In this document: positions 55,318 through 63,615 of the stretch, one piece after another
Numbering within the stretch: the first letter of the stretch is position 1
Layout: each line of letters opens with the position of its first letter
Assembly (NCBI GenBank): GCA_963773635.1
Contig: CAVZBW010000002.1
Span: 434,001-498,000, forward strand
Direction: 5' to 3'
Source of the DNA: CAVZBW01 sp963773635
GTDB taxonomy: Bacteria > Actinomycetota > Acidimicrobiia > Acidimicrobiales > RAAP-2
DNA: 64,000 nucleotides
The notes under the pieces: generated by a model
Databases searched by the model: none
The model's input: the letters and a program-made list of their open reading frames with translations, nothing else
What the model was told of the DNA's origin: nothing
Translations under genes and position numbers: made by a program

Positions 55318-55331
55318 GTGGCAAAGGTCCC
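55318..55331. promoter_or_regulatory. Decayed DosR-like box (second copy of site at 19437)
   Basis: GTGGC-AAAG-GTCCC keeps only the right arm. The surrounding CAAAGGTCCCTTTG is the same as at 19441. It lies 37 nt from the GTG at 55281. Confidence 0.4.
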
Positions 55332-55350
55332 TTTGGCGGCGTCCGCCGGA

Positions 55351-56604
55351 TCAGGCGTCGCCCGGAAGCGTCGGATAGGCGAGCTGCAACTTGCGGGCCG
55401 CCTCCCAGAGCGAGTCCCGGGCGTCGGGCCGCGCGGTCTCCTCGATGAGGAGCCGGACCTGGGCCTTCTGGCTCCGCCCGAAGATCTCGGCACAGCCGTT
55501 CTCGGTGACCACCATGGAGTGCTGGAACGAGGTGGCGGGCGTCGACAGCGCCGGCACGATGGTCGAGCTCTGCGACTTGTCGTGCCACGATCGCAGGGCG
55601 ATGATCGAATGCCCTCCACTCGAGTGCAGGGATCCCGCGACGAAATCAGGTTGACCGCCGAAGCCCGAATAGATCCGGCCGTGTGCGTAGCTGGCATTGG
55701 CCTGGCCGAACAGGTCGAACTGCATCGCCGTGTTGATCGAGGTCATCGCCCGCTTGCGTGCGATCCGGGCAGGATCGTTGACGGTCTCGGTGCACACCAT
55801 GCGGAGGCGCTCGTTGTCGTCCACCCACTCGTAGAGCTCCGGACCCCCAAAGAGGAAGGACGCGGTGATGGGGTGATCCCGGCCGATGACACCGGATCGT
55901 TCGAGATCCACGACCCCGTCGCTGATCATCTCGCTCCAGATGCCGAGCTCCCGATGCTTGCCCAGCGAGAGGAGCACCGAGTCGGGGATGCGGCCGATGC
56001 CGAGCTGCAGCGTGGCCCCGTCCTCGATCAGCGCGCTGATGCGGGCGCCGATCACCACGTCGTCCTCGGCGATCGCCGCTGGGGAGGACGTGAGCAGCGG
56101 ATCGTCGGCCTCGATGGCCAGGTCGATGGCGTCGAACTCGATCTCGGCGTCGCCTCTCGTATAGGGCATGTGGCGATTGAGCTGGGCGATCACCAGGCCG
56201 CCACGACGCCGCGCCGCAGCAATCGCCGCCGGCAGGATGTTGACCTCGATCCCGAGCGACACCTTGCCCCGGCGCGGCGTCGAGGTGTTGAGCACAACGA
56301 CGTCGGGCGGACGCCCACGGACGAAGAGCAGCGGGACCAGAGACAGCCGCATCGGGAGGTACTCGAGCGTCGCGGCGTCGCGCATCCCCGCCCCGACGAA
56401 CGGCGTCTCCATGACGACGTCCGCCCGGCACCGAGGGAGGTCCTGGGCGTTGAGGGCGAACACCCGGTAGCTCTCGACCGTGTCGTCGAGGATGGTCAAC
56501 GCGCGTCGAGGGGTGGCGAAGTTGCCGGACACGACGACACGGGGCTGGGCAATGGGCAGCCCACCCAGGATCGACGTGAGCTCCCGCTCGGAGATAACGC
56601 GCAC
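55351..56604 (-). CDS. Acetyl-CoA hydrolase/4-hydroxybutyrate CoA-transferase family enzyme
   Basis: 417 residues, about full length for the family. It has the two CoA-transferase lobes: VVVSGNFATPRRALTILDD, PLLFVRGRPPDVVVLNTSTP, GKVSLGIEVNILPAAIAAA, VIAQLNRHMPYTRGDAE; then TLQLGIGRIPDSVLLSLGKH, GIWSEMISDGVVDLERSG, GGQPDFVAGSLHSSGGHSII, MVVTENGCAEIFGRSQKAQ and the C-terminal LLIEETARPDARDSLW. Such enzymes exchange CoA between acetate and an acyl-CoA or hydrolyse acetyl-CoA, and make acetate with ATP saved through a synthetase. GTG 56604 is fixed by a perfect box exactly 36 nt upstream and by TATCGT at -11. Only the end of a second copy survives (19470-19726). Confidence 0.87.
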   Translation of the reverse strand: MRVISERELTSILGGLPIAQPRVVVSGNFATPRRALTILDDTVESYRVFALNAQDLPRCRADVVMETPFVGAGMRDAATLEYLPMRLSLVPLLFVRGRPPDVVVLNTSTPRRGKVSLGIEVNILPAAIAAARRRGGLVIAQLNRHMPYTRGDAEIEFDAIDLAIEADDPLLTSSPAAIAEDDVVIGARISALIEDGATLQLGIGRIPDSVLLSLGKHRELGIWSEMISDGVVDLERSGVIGRDHPITASFLFGGPELYEWVDDNERLRMVCTETVNDPARIARKRAMTSINTAMQFDLFGQANASYAHGRIYSGFGGQPDFVAGSLHSSGGHSIIALRSWHDKSQSSTIVPALSTPATSFQHSMVVTENGCAEIFGRSQKAQVRLLIEETARPDARDSLWEAARKLQLAYPTLPGDA

Positions 56605-56639
56605 ACGAAACGATAGATCGGCCCCCGAGAGGGGGGACA

Positions 56640-56653
56640 GGGACGATGGTCCC
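56640..56653. promoter_or_regulatory. DosR-like box, perfect palindrome
   Basis: GGGAC-GATG-GTCCC is a perfect inverted repeat, 36 nt from GTG 56604. TATCGT lies 6-11 nt before the GTG, a fair -10 element for a leaderless transcript. Confidence 0.8.
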
Positions 56654-56741
56654 GGTGCAGTCGTGGCGGGCGTCGCCGCGGTCGGCGGGCTCGCGCTCCC
56701 GCCCGCCCGAGCGCAACGGTCAGGTGCCGGCGAGGACGGCC

Positions 56742-57593
56742 CTAGGAGGTCGCCGCCGGCACCAGGATGATGGCGTGGCTGGTGCTGTCGATGAGCTGGA
56801 TCGGCACCCGCCCGAGGCGCAGGCCGAGGAACCCTCCCCGTCCCCGGGTCCCGAGTACGGCGACGGATCCCCCGTTCTCGTTGAGCGCGTGCTCGAGGGC
56901 AGGGACGGGGTGGCAGTTGGGATCGTGGTCGACGTAGACGTCCAGCGAGGTCGCCGTCCGGGCAATTGGGGCGGCCCAGTCCCGGACTTGCTCCTCCGCA
57001 CGGGCATGCCACCGGAGGGGGTCGTCGAGCGGCCGGCTCTCGGCCTTGGGGTCATAGGCGTAGACGGCGGTGACCGGGACCTTGAGGAGTTGCGCGAGAT
57101 CGGCCGTCAGGCTCGCTGCGGCGGTTCCGCCGGCCGAGCCTTCGTTGCCCACCACCAGTCGGTCGATGGCGAGGCCGGCCGAGGGAGGGACGACTGCCAG
57201 CGGCAGCGTCGTGTGGCGCGTCAGTTGGTGGGCGACGCTGCCGATGAGAAGGTGTGCGAAACCGCCTGCTCCGCGGGCCCCGACGACGAGCAGGTCTGAG
57301 CCCCGCTCTATCGCGGCCTTGAGGAGCGCCTCCGGGGGGTCGCCGTCGAGCAGCACACACTCTCGAGTGGTGCACCCAGCGGCCAGTGACTCGCACCACT
57401 GCCGCAGCTGGCCGAGATGCTCGTCTCGGAGGGCAGGACCCTTGCTGACGCCCTCCGCGAGCTCGGTCTCCGTCGGCGCGTACACACGTCCCGCGACCAG
57501 CTCGAGCCCGCCGTGTTCGGCCAGGCCCGCGGCCCATTGAAGGGCGTGGAGGGAATGCGACGAACCGTCGACGCCGACGAATATCCGCTCCAT
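56742..57593 (-). CDS. Universal stress protein, two domains
   Basis: 283 residues with two Usp repeats. The first starts MERIFVGVDGSSHSLHALQW and has the nucleotide loop GARGAGGFAHLLIGSVAHQ; the second starts RLVVGNEGSAGGTAAASLT and has GTRGRGGFLGLRLGRVPIQ. In this second loop the final GS is replaced by GR, so it may bind ATP weakly. The size and layout match mycobacterial Rv2623/Rv2005c-type proteins. GGAG precedes the ATG by 7 nt. The next genes, on the same strand further right, are a CBS protein and an M50 protease, the same set as Rv2624c-Rv2626c. No good box was found at 36 or 62 nt. Confidence 0.9.
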   Translation of the reverse strand: MERIFVGVDGSSHSLHALQWAAGLAEHGGLELVAGRVYAPTETELAEGVSKGPALRDEHLGQLRQWCESLAAGCTTRECVLLDGDPPEALLKAAIERGSDLLVVGARGAGGFAHLLIGSVAHQLTRHTTLPLAVVPPSAGLAIDRLVVGNEGSAGGTAAASLTADLAQLLKVPVTAVYAYDPKAESRPLDDPLRWHARAEEQVRDWAAPIARTATSLDVYVDHDPNCHPVPALEHALNENGGSVAVLGTRGRGGFLGLRLGRVPIQLIDSTSHAIILVPAATS

Positions 57594-57696
57594 CAATCGT
57601 CTCCTCCGCGGATCCAACCAGCCCGGGGTCCGGTGGGCGCCGAGCACCAAAAACCCGCACCTCACTACGGCGGGGCGAATGGACACTAGCGCGCGG

Positions 57697-58146
57697 TCAG
57701 CCGGAGACCGCAGGAACCCCGGGCTCCGGATGGCCGAAGACGACCTGACCGGTGACCACCCGGGTGAGGCGGCCGAGGTCGCCAACCTCGTTGATGAGCA
57801 GGTCGTCCAGGGTGAGGATGCCAACCATGTGACCCGCGTCGACGAGGGGCAGCCGCCGGAAGGTCCGGCCCTCAAAGATCCGGAGCGCCTCGCGGACGTC
57901 GACCGTCGCTCCCATGGTCACGAGGTCGGTGGACATGACCGCGTCGATCCGGGCGTCGCCGGGCACGCCGCGGGCCAACGCCCGCACGGCCAAGTCGCGG
58001 TCGGTCACGATCCCGACGGGTCGGTCGCCCTCGGTCACCACGACCGCACCGACCGCCTCTTGATCCATGAGGCCGGCGACCTCTCGTATCGTGCGCTCCG
58101 CCGAAGCGGTGACCGGTGCCTTCCTCGTTGCGTCGATGGCTCGCAT
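57697..58146 (-). CDS. CBS-domain pair protein (Hrp1-like)
   Basis: 149 residues of two CBS repeats: VTASAERTIREVAGLMDQEA, VGAVVVTEGDRPVGIVTDRD, LVTMGATVDVREALRIFEGR and FRRLPLVDAGHMVGILTLDD. The 20 C-terminal residues add a short tail. It resembles Hrp1 (Rv2626c). ATG 58146 has AGGAGA 9 nt upstream. It is read in the same direction as, and just after, the M50 protease. Confidence 0.85.
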   Translation of the reverse strand: MRAIDATRKAPVTASAERTIREVAGLMDQEAVGAVVVTEGDRPVGIVTDRDLAVRALARGVPGDARIDAVMSTDLVTMGATVDVREALRIFEGRTFRRLPLVDAGHMVGILTLDDLLINEVGDLGRLTRVVTGQVVFGHPEPGVPAVSG

Positions 58147-58205
58147 GTCTGCCCTTTCTCCTGTCTCGTTCGCTCTCTTCTCGATAACCCGGGCCACGGG
58201 AGTAT

Positions 58206-58219
58206 GGGCCGTCAGGTCC
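58206..58219. promoter_or_regulatory. Weak DosR-like box before the CBS gene
   Basis: GGGCC-GTCA-GGTCC has mismatches in both arms; it is 60 nt from ATG 58146, near the 58-62 nt class, and overlaps the end of the M50 gene. Only suggestive. Confidence 0.3.
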
Positions 58220-59279
58220 TGCTCGGGTTGGGAACCTCTCCGGCGAGCCGTCTCTGCAGGCGATCGAGACCACTCAGGTAGATCACTCCGGTGACCTCCG
58301 CGCCCCTGGCCACCGCAAGTGACCTGCGCTGGCTCCGGTCAAACGCGAGGGTGGCCTCCGGGTAGAGGTCGGCCTGCTCGTCGAGCAGTGGGGCACTGAC
58401 GTCCACCAACTCGGCGAGGGGCGCAGCCGGCGAGGCCCCGGCGAGCTCCTCCATGCTCACGATGCCGGCGTAGCGCGCTCCCTCGAGGACGGGAACGGCG
58501 CGCTCCTCGCGGCCGGGATGCCGCATCTGGACCTGACCGACCGAGCTGCTCATCTGGACGGGCGCCTCCGGGACCATGACGTCGCGCACCTTCCACCCCG
58601 AGAGGCGGGAGCGCGCGATCGAGGCGCGCTCCTCGCCAGACGCCGCGAGCATCACGAACAGCCCGATCAGGATCAGCCAGATGTTGATCAAGAACCCGGC
58701 CGCGATCATGAGCACGCCGAGCACGCGGGCGATCTGCGCGGCCACGATGGTGGCCCTGGGCTCGCCGTAGCGGCGCGACAGAAGGCCCTGCAGGATCCGG
58801 CCACCGTCCAGGGGCAGGCCGGGCACCAGGTTGAAGCCGGCGAGCAAGACGTTCGCCCACATGATCCGGGCCACCCAGGAGCCGGCAAACAGCGTCGGTG
58901 GCCACAGCGCCTGATGCGTCAACCATCCGGCCAGGGCGAGGGCGCCGGCCAGCAAGAGACTCGAGGCCGGCCCCGCGGCCGCCACCACGATCTCGTCGTT
59001 GGCGTCGGCCTCCAGCCCACCGATCTCGGAGACGCCGCCGAGGGGTAGCAGCACGATGTCGTGGACCTTGAGACCGCGGTGGCGGGCCACCAGGCTATGG
59101 GCGACCTCGTGGACGGTCACCGACGCGAAGAGGGCGACGATCCACAGCAGTCCCAGCGCGATCGCCCTTCCCCCGTCTCGCGCATAGGCGGCTGCGACCA
59201 GGACGAACAACAGCGGGAACGTCCAATGGATGCGCAAGGGCACCCCGCCGATGCGGCCGACCTGCAGGGAACCTCTCAC
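58212..59279 (-). CDS. M50 site-2 protease with C-terminal CBS domain
   Basis: 355 residues, an integral membrane zinc protease (SREBP/SpoIVFB type, Rv2625c-like). The zinc motif HEVAH is at 57-61 in a helix, and the second metal site is in VPGLPLDGGRILQGLLS. About six membrane segments run to residue 220 (FPLLFVLVAAAY, LGLLWIVALFASVTV, SLLLAGALALAGWL and others). The C-terminal 120 residues are CBS-like (VRDVMVPEAPVQMSSS, RYAGIVSMEELAG). It cleaves membrane proteins inside the bilayer, perhaps an anti-sigma factor. GTG 59279 is 62 nt from a good box. An ATG at 59305 lies exactly 36 nt from the box but opens only a short frame. Confidence 0.87.
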   Translation of the reverse strand: MRGSLQVGRIGGVPLRIHWTFPLLFVLVAAAYARDGGRAIALGLLWIVALFASVTVHEVAHSLVARHRGLKVHDIVLLPLGGVSEIGGLEADANDEIVVAAAGPASSLLLAGALALAGWLTHQALWPPTLFAGSWVARIMWANVLLAGFNLVPGLPLDGGRILQGLLSRRYGEPRATIVAAQIARVLGVLMIAAGFLINIWLILIGLFVMLAASGEERASIARSRLSGWKVRDVMVPEAPVQMSSSVGQVQMRHPGREERAVPVLEGARYAGIVSMEELAGASPAAPLAELVDVSAPLLDEQADLYPEATLAFDRSQRRSLAVARGAEVTGVIYLSGLDRLQRRLAGEVPNPSRT

Positions 59280-59340
59280 GACCGAGCCCCACTCCCGCTC
59301 ACCATGAGACGAGCATCGGCCTCTCGGCGAGAACCGAAAA

Positions 59341-59354
59341 GGGTCGAACGTCCC
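59341..59354. promoter_or_regulatory. DosR-like box between M50 protease and arginine deiminase
   Basis: GGGTC-GAAC-GTCCC has one mismatch. It is 62 nt from the M50 GTG and 104 nt from the deiminase ATG. To its right, ATTCGGCCCTG occurs twice (59358 and 59376) and GGCCG-N6-CGGCC forms another inverted repeat. Confidence 0.6.
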
Positions 59355-59457
59355 CAAATTCGGCCCTGGCCGGACATTCGGCCCTGCTTGGTGCTCCAGG
59401 TCCCCCGCATAGCGTGACGAACAATTGGGCGCGGCCAGCGGCGGAGAGGGGCGAACC

Positions 59458-60675
59458 ATGAGTGTCGGTGTCCATTCCGAGGTCGGCCAGCTCCGGCAAG
59501 TGATCGTGCACCGGCCGGGCCTCGAGCTCTCCCGATTGACGCCCGAGAACATGGACGAGCTGCTCTTCGACGACGTCGTGTGGGCCAAGCGGGCCCGAGA
59601 GGAGCACGATGCGTTTGCAGAGGCCCTCCGCGAGAAGGGCGTCACGGTCCACTACTTCGCGGCGCTGCTGGCCGAGGTCCTCGATCTTCCCGCGGCGCGG
59701 GAATTCGTCCTGGAGCGGGAGCTGAGCCCCGAACAGGTCGGGCCCGCCCTGTTGGAGCCCCTCTGGGAGCTCATGGAGAGGCTCGACGGCCCCACGCTGG
59801 CGAGCTACCTGATTGGCGGCGTCCTCAAGGCCGACCTTCACCTGACACGACCGCAAAGCCTCAACTGGTCCGCCCTACGGGCCGACGATTTCGTCCTTCC
59901 GCCGCTCCCCAACCACCTCTATTCCCGGGACAGCTCCTGCTGGGTCTACGGAGGTCTCACCATCAATCCGATGGCCACCCCAGCGCGGCAGCGGGAGGCG
60001 CTTCACGCCCGCGCCATCTACCGCTACCACCCACTGTTCCAGGCCGAGGAATTCTTCCACTACTACGGGGACGACGACCTCGGCCACCTCCCCGCGTCCG
60101 TCGAGGGCGGCGACGTGCACGTGCTCGGCGACGGCGTTGTGCTGGTCGGGATGGGTCGGCGTACCAGCCCGATGGCCGTCGAGATCCTGGCCCGGGCCCT
60201 CTTCGCGGACGACCAGGCCACCACCGTGATCGCCGTCCAGCTGCCCAGCTCGCGCGCCACCGTGCATCTCGACTCCCTGGTGACCATGGTCGACACCGCG
60301 GCGTTCGTCGCCTACCCCTACCTCGATCCCCACCTGCGATCGTGGACGATCCGTCTGGGGCGGAAGGACGGCGAGCTGGAGGTCCGCAGCAACGAAGACC
60401 TCTGGACGGCGCTCTCCGAGCTGCTCGCTCGTGAGCTCGACGTCCTGCGAACGAACGAGGACATCCGAGCGGCCGAGCGAGAGCAGTGGGACAACGGCAA
60501 CAACTACCTGGCCGTGTCCCCGGGCGTCGTGATCGGCTACGAGCGAAACGTCCCGACCAATACCATGTTGCGCAAACACGGAATCGAGGTCGTCACGGTC
60601 GCCGGCAGCGAGCTCGGTCGTGGGCGTGGAGGTCCGCGTTGCCTGACGTGCCCGATCGAGCGCGACGGTGCGTAG
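59458..60675 (+). CDS. arcA: Arginine deiminase
   Basis: 405 residues. It splits arginine to citrulline and ammonia, the first step of the ADI route that yields ATP without oxygen. Motifs: VGVHSEVGQLRQVIVHRPG, LPNHLYSRDSSCWVYGG, ASVEGGDVHVLGDGVV (catalytic Asp/Glu), SSRATVHLDSLVTMVD (His) and the end RGGPRCLTCPIERDGA, with catalytic Cys395. No arcB, arcC or arginine/ornithine antiporter is in the window, so ATP gain would need genes elsewhere; an acid or nitrogen role is the alternative. Confidence 0.93.
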   Translation: MSVGVHSEVGQLRQVIVHRPGLELSRLTPENMDELLFDDVVWAKRAREEHDAFAEALREKGVTVHYFAALLAEVLDLPAAREFVLERELSPEQVGPALLEPLWELMERLDGPTLASYLIGGVLKADLHLTRPQSLNWSALRADDFVLPPLPNHLYSRDSSCWVYGGLTINPMATPARQREALHARAIYRYHPLFQAEEFFHYYGDDDLGHLPASVEGGDVHVLGDGVVLVGMGRRTSPMAVEILARALFADDQATTVIAVQLPSSRATVHLDSLVTMVDTAAFVAYPYLDPHLRSWTIRLGRKDGELEVRSNEDLWTALSELLARELDVLRTNEDIRAAEREQWDNGNNYLAVSPGVVIGYERNVPTNTMLRKHGIEVVTVAGSELGRGRGGPRCLTCPIERDGA

Positions 60676-60690
60676 CCGATCCGCTTAGGT

Positions 60691-60718
60691 TCGGAACCAT
60701 GAGATCGGAACCATGAGA
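60691..60718 (+). repeat. Tandem 14-bp repeat in the Usp leader
   Basis: TCGGAACCATGAGA occurs twice in tandem between the deiminase and the Usp gene. Each unit carries an ATG; the first opens a five-codon frame, which could be an upstream ORF or chance. Confidence 0.7.
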
Positions 60719-60729
60719 AGGGATGCCGC

Positions 60730-61191
60730 ATGACGACGGGGCAAGCGCGTTCGGGTGGCCGGATCGTGGTGGGATTCGACGGTTCTTCGTACGCGGCGGC
60801 GGCCCTGGACTGGGCCGCTCGGCAGGCGCAGCTCACCGGTGCGACCGTCCAGGCGATCACGGCATGGGAATGGCCCATGAGCTACGGGTGGCCGCTGCCG
60901 GTCTCGGAGGACTACGACCCTGCCAGCGATGCCCGAAAGACCGTGGAGAAGGGGATCGAGACGGCGCAACGACGGTACCCGGGGGTCGCCATCGAGTCCG
61001 TCGTCGTCGAGGGCAACGCTGCCGCCGTCCTGGTCGAGCAGTCACAGGACGCCGACCTGCTCGTGGTGGGCACCCGAGGACACGGGCGCTTGACCGGTAT
61101 GCTCATCGGCTCGGTCAGCGAGCACTGCGTGACCCACGCCCACTGCCCCGTCCTCGTGATACGCGAGGGCGACGCAGACGACGCCTCCTGA
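60730..61191 (+). CDS. Universal stress protein, single domain
   Basis: 153 residues: GGRIVVGFDGSSYAAAALDW at the start, QAITAWEWPMSYGWPLP, and the ATP loop GTRGHGRLTGMLIGSVSEH with complete G-x2-G-x9-GS, so it should bind ATP. AAGGGATG precedes the ATG. It is 54 nt after the deiminase on the same strand and may share its transcript. It converges on the sensor kinase. Confidence 0.9.
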   Translation: MTTGQARSGGRIVVGFDGSSYAAAALDWAARQAQLTGATVQAITAWEWPMSYGWPLPVSEDYDPASDARKTVEKGIETAQRRYPGVAIESVVVEGNAAAVLVEQSQDADLLVVGTRGHGRLTGMLIGSVSEHCVTHAHCPVLVIREGDADDAS

Positions 61192-61200
61192 GACGCGACC

Positions 61201-63057
61201 TCAGGGGGTGGGCACCCGCCACACCATGCGGGCGCCTCCCTCCGCTCGGTTCTCGAGCACGAGCTCTCCGCCAAGGTCCGCGGCGCGGCCCCGGATGTTG
61301 GCGAGTCCGCTCTCGTCGCGACGCTCGGGCAGGCCGATGCCGTCGTCCTCGACGACGACGGTGAAGCCCTCGCGCGCCACGACCAGGACGCTCACCGAGG
61401 AGGCCTGTGCGTGGCGCGCCACGTTGGACAGCGCCTCCCGGGTTACCGCCAGCACGTGGTGCCGGACACCCTCGTCCACGAGATCCACCGGCCCCTCGAA
61501 TTGCAGAGACGGGTGGAAACCGAGGCTCGTGGTCGCGGCGGTGACCAGGCGGAGCAGCTGGCCGCGAACCCCCTCCGCCGACCCCGGGGCCTCCTCCAGA
61601 TCGAAGATCGTCGTGCGGATCTCCCGGATCGTCGCGTCGAGCTCGTCCGTAGCCTTGCGGAGGCGGTCTGCAAGTACCTCGTCCCCGGTGAACTGCTGGA
61701 GCGTCTGGAGGGTCATCCCTGTGGCGAAGAGTCTCTGGATGACCAGATCGTGCAGGTCGCGGGCGATGCGCTCCCGGTCCTCCGCGAGGAGGAGCCGCTC
61801 GCGGGCCACTCGTGCCTTCGACAGCTCGATGGCCAAGGCGGCCTGGCCGGCGAACCCTTCGATGAGCGTCCGCACCCCCCCGCTCGCCTCGCGCCCCGAG
61901 GGGAGGCTGACGACCAACGCGCCTCCGCGACCGCCACTGCGCGCTGGCACGAGCGATCCGACCACCTCGTAAGGGCCGCCGCGCTCGGTGAGCGAAAGGC
62001 CCAGGCGGGACGCGGTCGGATCTTCGGACGCGAGCAGGGCGCCCGCCAGCTCCATCACGGCTGCCTCGAGCTGGTTTCCCCAGGCAGCAGCCACGGCGAC
62101 CTCGCCGTGTCGCTCCCGCACCATCGCGACTCCGTCGCCCCCGGTGAGCTCGAGCGTTCGCCGGCAGATCAGCTCCAAGATGTCGTCGAGCGGAGTCTCG
62201 GAGAGCGAGGCCAGCCGAATCTCCGAGGTGGCCTCCTGCAGGCGCTGCTGTCGGTCTCGGATGGCCTCGGCGGCCTTCCGCTCGGACACGTCGCGGACCA
62301 GGATCGAGAACCCCCCGAGCCCACGCTGCTCGTTGAGCATCGGGGACATGGAGATCGCGACGTCGATCAGCTTCCCGTCCGCGGTCAGCCAGGCCGTATC
62401 CCGTGAAGAGGGCGAACCCCCGGTGACGATGGCGCCCATCAGCTCTTCGAGCACCTCGGACGCCACCTCGGGGATCCAGCGCCCGATGTGCGAGCCCACG
62501 GCGTCCTCGGTCGGGGTGCCGAGCAGCTGCTCTGCCGCCGGGTTCCAGGTGGTGACCACGCCCGCCGTCGTCATCGTGAGGATCCCGTCATGCGACGAGC
62601 TGACGATCGCCGCCAGTTGGCCGATGGCCGCGGTCAGAGCGCCTCGCTCGGTGGCGTCCCTCACGGCGGCCACGACCAGGGTCCGTCCTTCGACCTCGAC
62701 CGGGGCCAAGCTGATGTCGACCGGGAACTCCGTGGCATCGCGGCGACGGCCGGCGAGCTGGAGCCCGGCGCCCATGGCTCGCTGGCGTGGCGCGCCGAAG
62801 AACGAGCCCCGGTGGTGGCGGTGCGCGTGACGGAACCGCTCGGGGATCAGCAGCTCGATCGGCTTGCCGACCAGCGCATCCTGCGGATGGCCGAACAGCT
62901 CGGTGAGCGCGTCGTTGACGCCCACGATGTGGCCGGCGCCGTCCACCACCACGGCGGCGTCAGGCAGGACGTCCAGTGCCAGATCCAGCAGCTCCGGCAG
63001 CGGTTCCGAAGCAGCAGCAGAGTCCCTATTGATGCCCTCGTTGTGCTCGTTCTCCAT
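61201..63057 (-). CDS. PAS-PAS-GAF sensor histidine kinase, DevS/NarX class
   Basis: 618 residues from ATG 63057. PAS 1 (~20-130) has LDVLPDAAVVVDGAGHIVGV; PAS 2 (~140-260) has SSHDGILTMTTAGVVTTWNP and a PAC segment GGFSILVRDVSERKAAE. A GAF follows (~280-410; LDDILELICRRTLELTGGDG). The HisKA_3 dimer box is ERIARDLHDLVIQRLFATGM with the phosphohistidine, and the ATPase has TREALSNVARHAQASSVSV and VEDDGIGLP. The H-box is very close to mycobacterial DevS/DosT. Those have two GAFs with heme in the first; here PAS domains precede one GAF, so the ligand may differ. No response regulator gene is in the window. An upstream start at 63129 is possible. Confidence 0.87.
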   Translation of the reverse strand: MENEHNEGINRDSAAASEPLPELLDLALDVLPDAAVVVDGAGHIVGVNDALTELFGHPQDALVGKPIELLIPERFRHAHRHHRGSFFGAPRQRAMGAGLQLAGRRRDATEFPVDISLAPVEVEGRTLVVAAVRDATERGALTAAIGQLAAIVSSSHDGILTMTTAGVVTTWNPAAEQLLGTPTEDAVGSHIGRWIPEVASEVLEELMGAIVTGGSPSSRDTAWLTADGKLIDVAISMSPMLNEQRGLGGFSILVRDVSERKAAEAIRDRQQRLQEATSEIRLASLSETPLDDILELICRRTLELTGGDGVAMVRERHGEVAVAAAWGNQLEAAVMELAGALLASEDPTASRLGLSLTERGGPYEVVGSLVPARSGGRGGALVVSLPSGREASGGVRTLIEGFAGQAALAIELSKARVARERLLLAEDRERIARDLHDLVIQRLFATGMTLQTLQQFTGDEVLADRLRKATDELDATIREIRTTIFDLEEAPGSAEGVRGQLLRLVTAATTSLGFHPSLQFEGPVDLVDEGVRHHVLAVTREALSNVARHAQASSVSVLVVAREGFTVVVEDDGIGLPERRDESGLANIRGRAADLGGELVLENRAEGGARMVWRVPTP

Positions 63058-63132
63058 CGCGTGGCCGTCTCGAGGGGCGATTTGGCCACTGTAATGCCGC
63101 TCCCGTCGAGGGACAACGGCGCGGAGCAACCC

Positions 63133-63615
63133 TTAGGACCGCTCCTGCTCCTCCTCCTTGACGATCGCCACCGGGCAGGAGGCGTGCATGACGCAGTGCA
63201 GGCCGACGGAGCCGAGCCGTAGCCCCTCGAAGCCGCCCCGACCCCGGTGCCCCAACACGAGGAGCGCCGATTCCTCCGCGGCCTCGAGCAGGACCGGGGC
63301 CGGCGAGCCCCGCACGACGTCCACCACGACGTCGATCCCGGGCCTTGTGCCGAGCAGTTCCACGATCAGCTCTCCGAGGACGCGCCGCCGGCCCCGGATG
63401 GTCGCGAGGTCCGAGGTGCCCTGGTATGCCGACGAGACCGGGTGCCATGCGCTCACCACCTGCAGAAGGGAATGCCTCTGCTCGGCTTCGCCCGCCGCCC
63501 AGGCGAGGGCCCGTACGGACGAGGAGGACCCGTCGACCCCGACGACCACCCGGGCCGCGGTACGTTCCGCCGGGAGCGGCCCGGCCTCTTGCTCGCGTAC
63601 GGCCGCCGTCACCAT
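63133..63615 (-). CDS. Universal stress protein, single domain
   Basis: 160 residues: ARVVVGVDGSSSSVRALAWA, then VRGSPAPVLLEAAEESALLV and the loop GHRGRGGFEGLRLGSVGLHC (complete ATP motif), ending CPVAIVKEEEQERS. It overlaps the upstream Usp gene by a few bases and precedes the kinase gene by 75 nt on the same strand, a layout like Rv3134c-dosR-dosS, where a Usp gene heads the operon. Confidence 0.88.
   Translation of the reverse strand: MVTAAVREQEAGPLPAERTAARVVVGVDGSSSSVRALAWAAGEAEQRHSLLQVVSAWHPVSSAYQGTSDLATIRGRRRVLGELIVELLGTRPGIDVVVDVVRGSPAPVLLEAAEESALLVLGHRGRGGFEGLRLGSVGLHCVMHASCPVAIVKEEEQERS

Noticed and set aside
57626..57639. Possible box GGGTC-CGGT-GGGCG before the two-domain Usp gene
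   Set aside because: The right arm does not match and the spacing (33 nt) is off; no reliable site for this gene.
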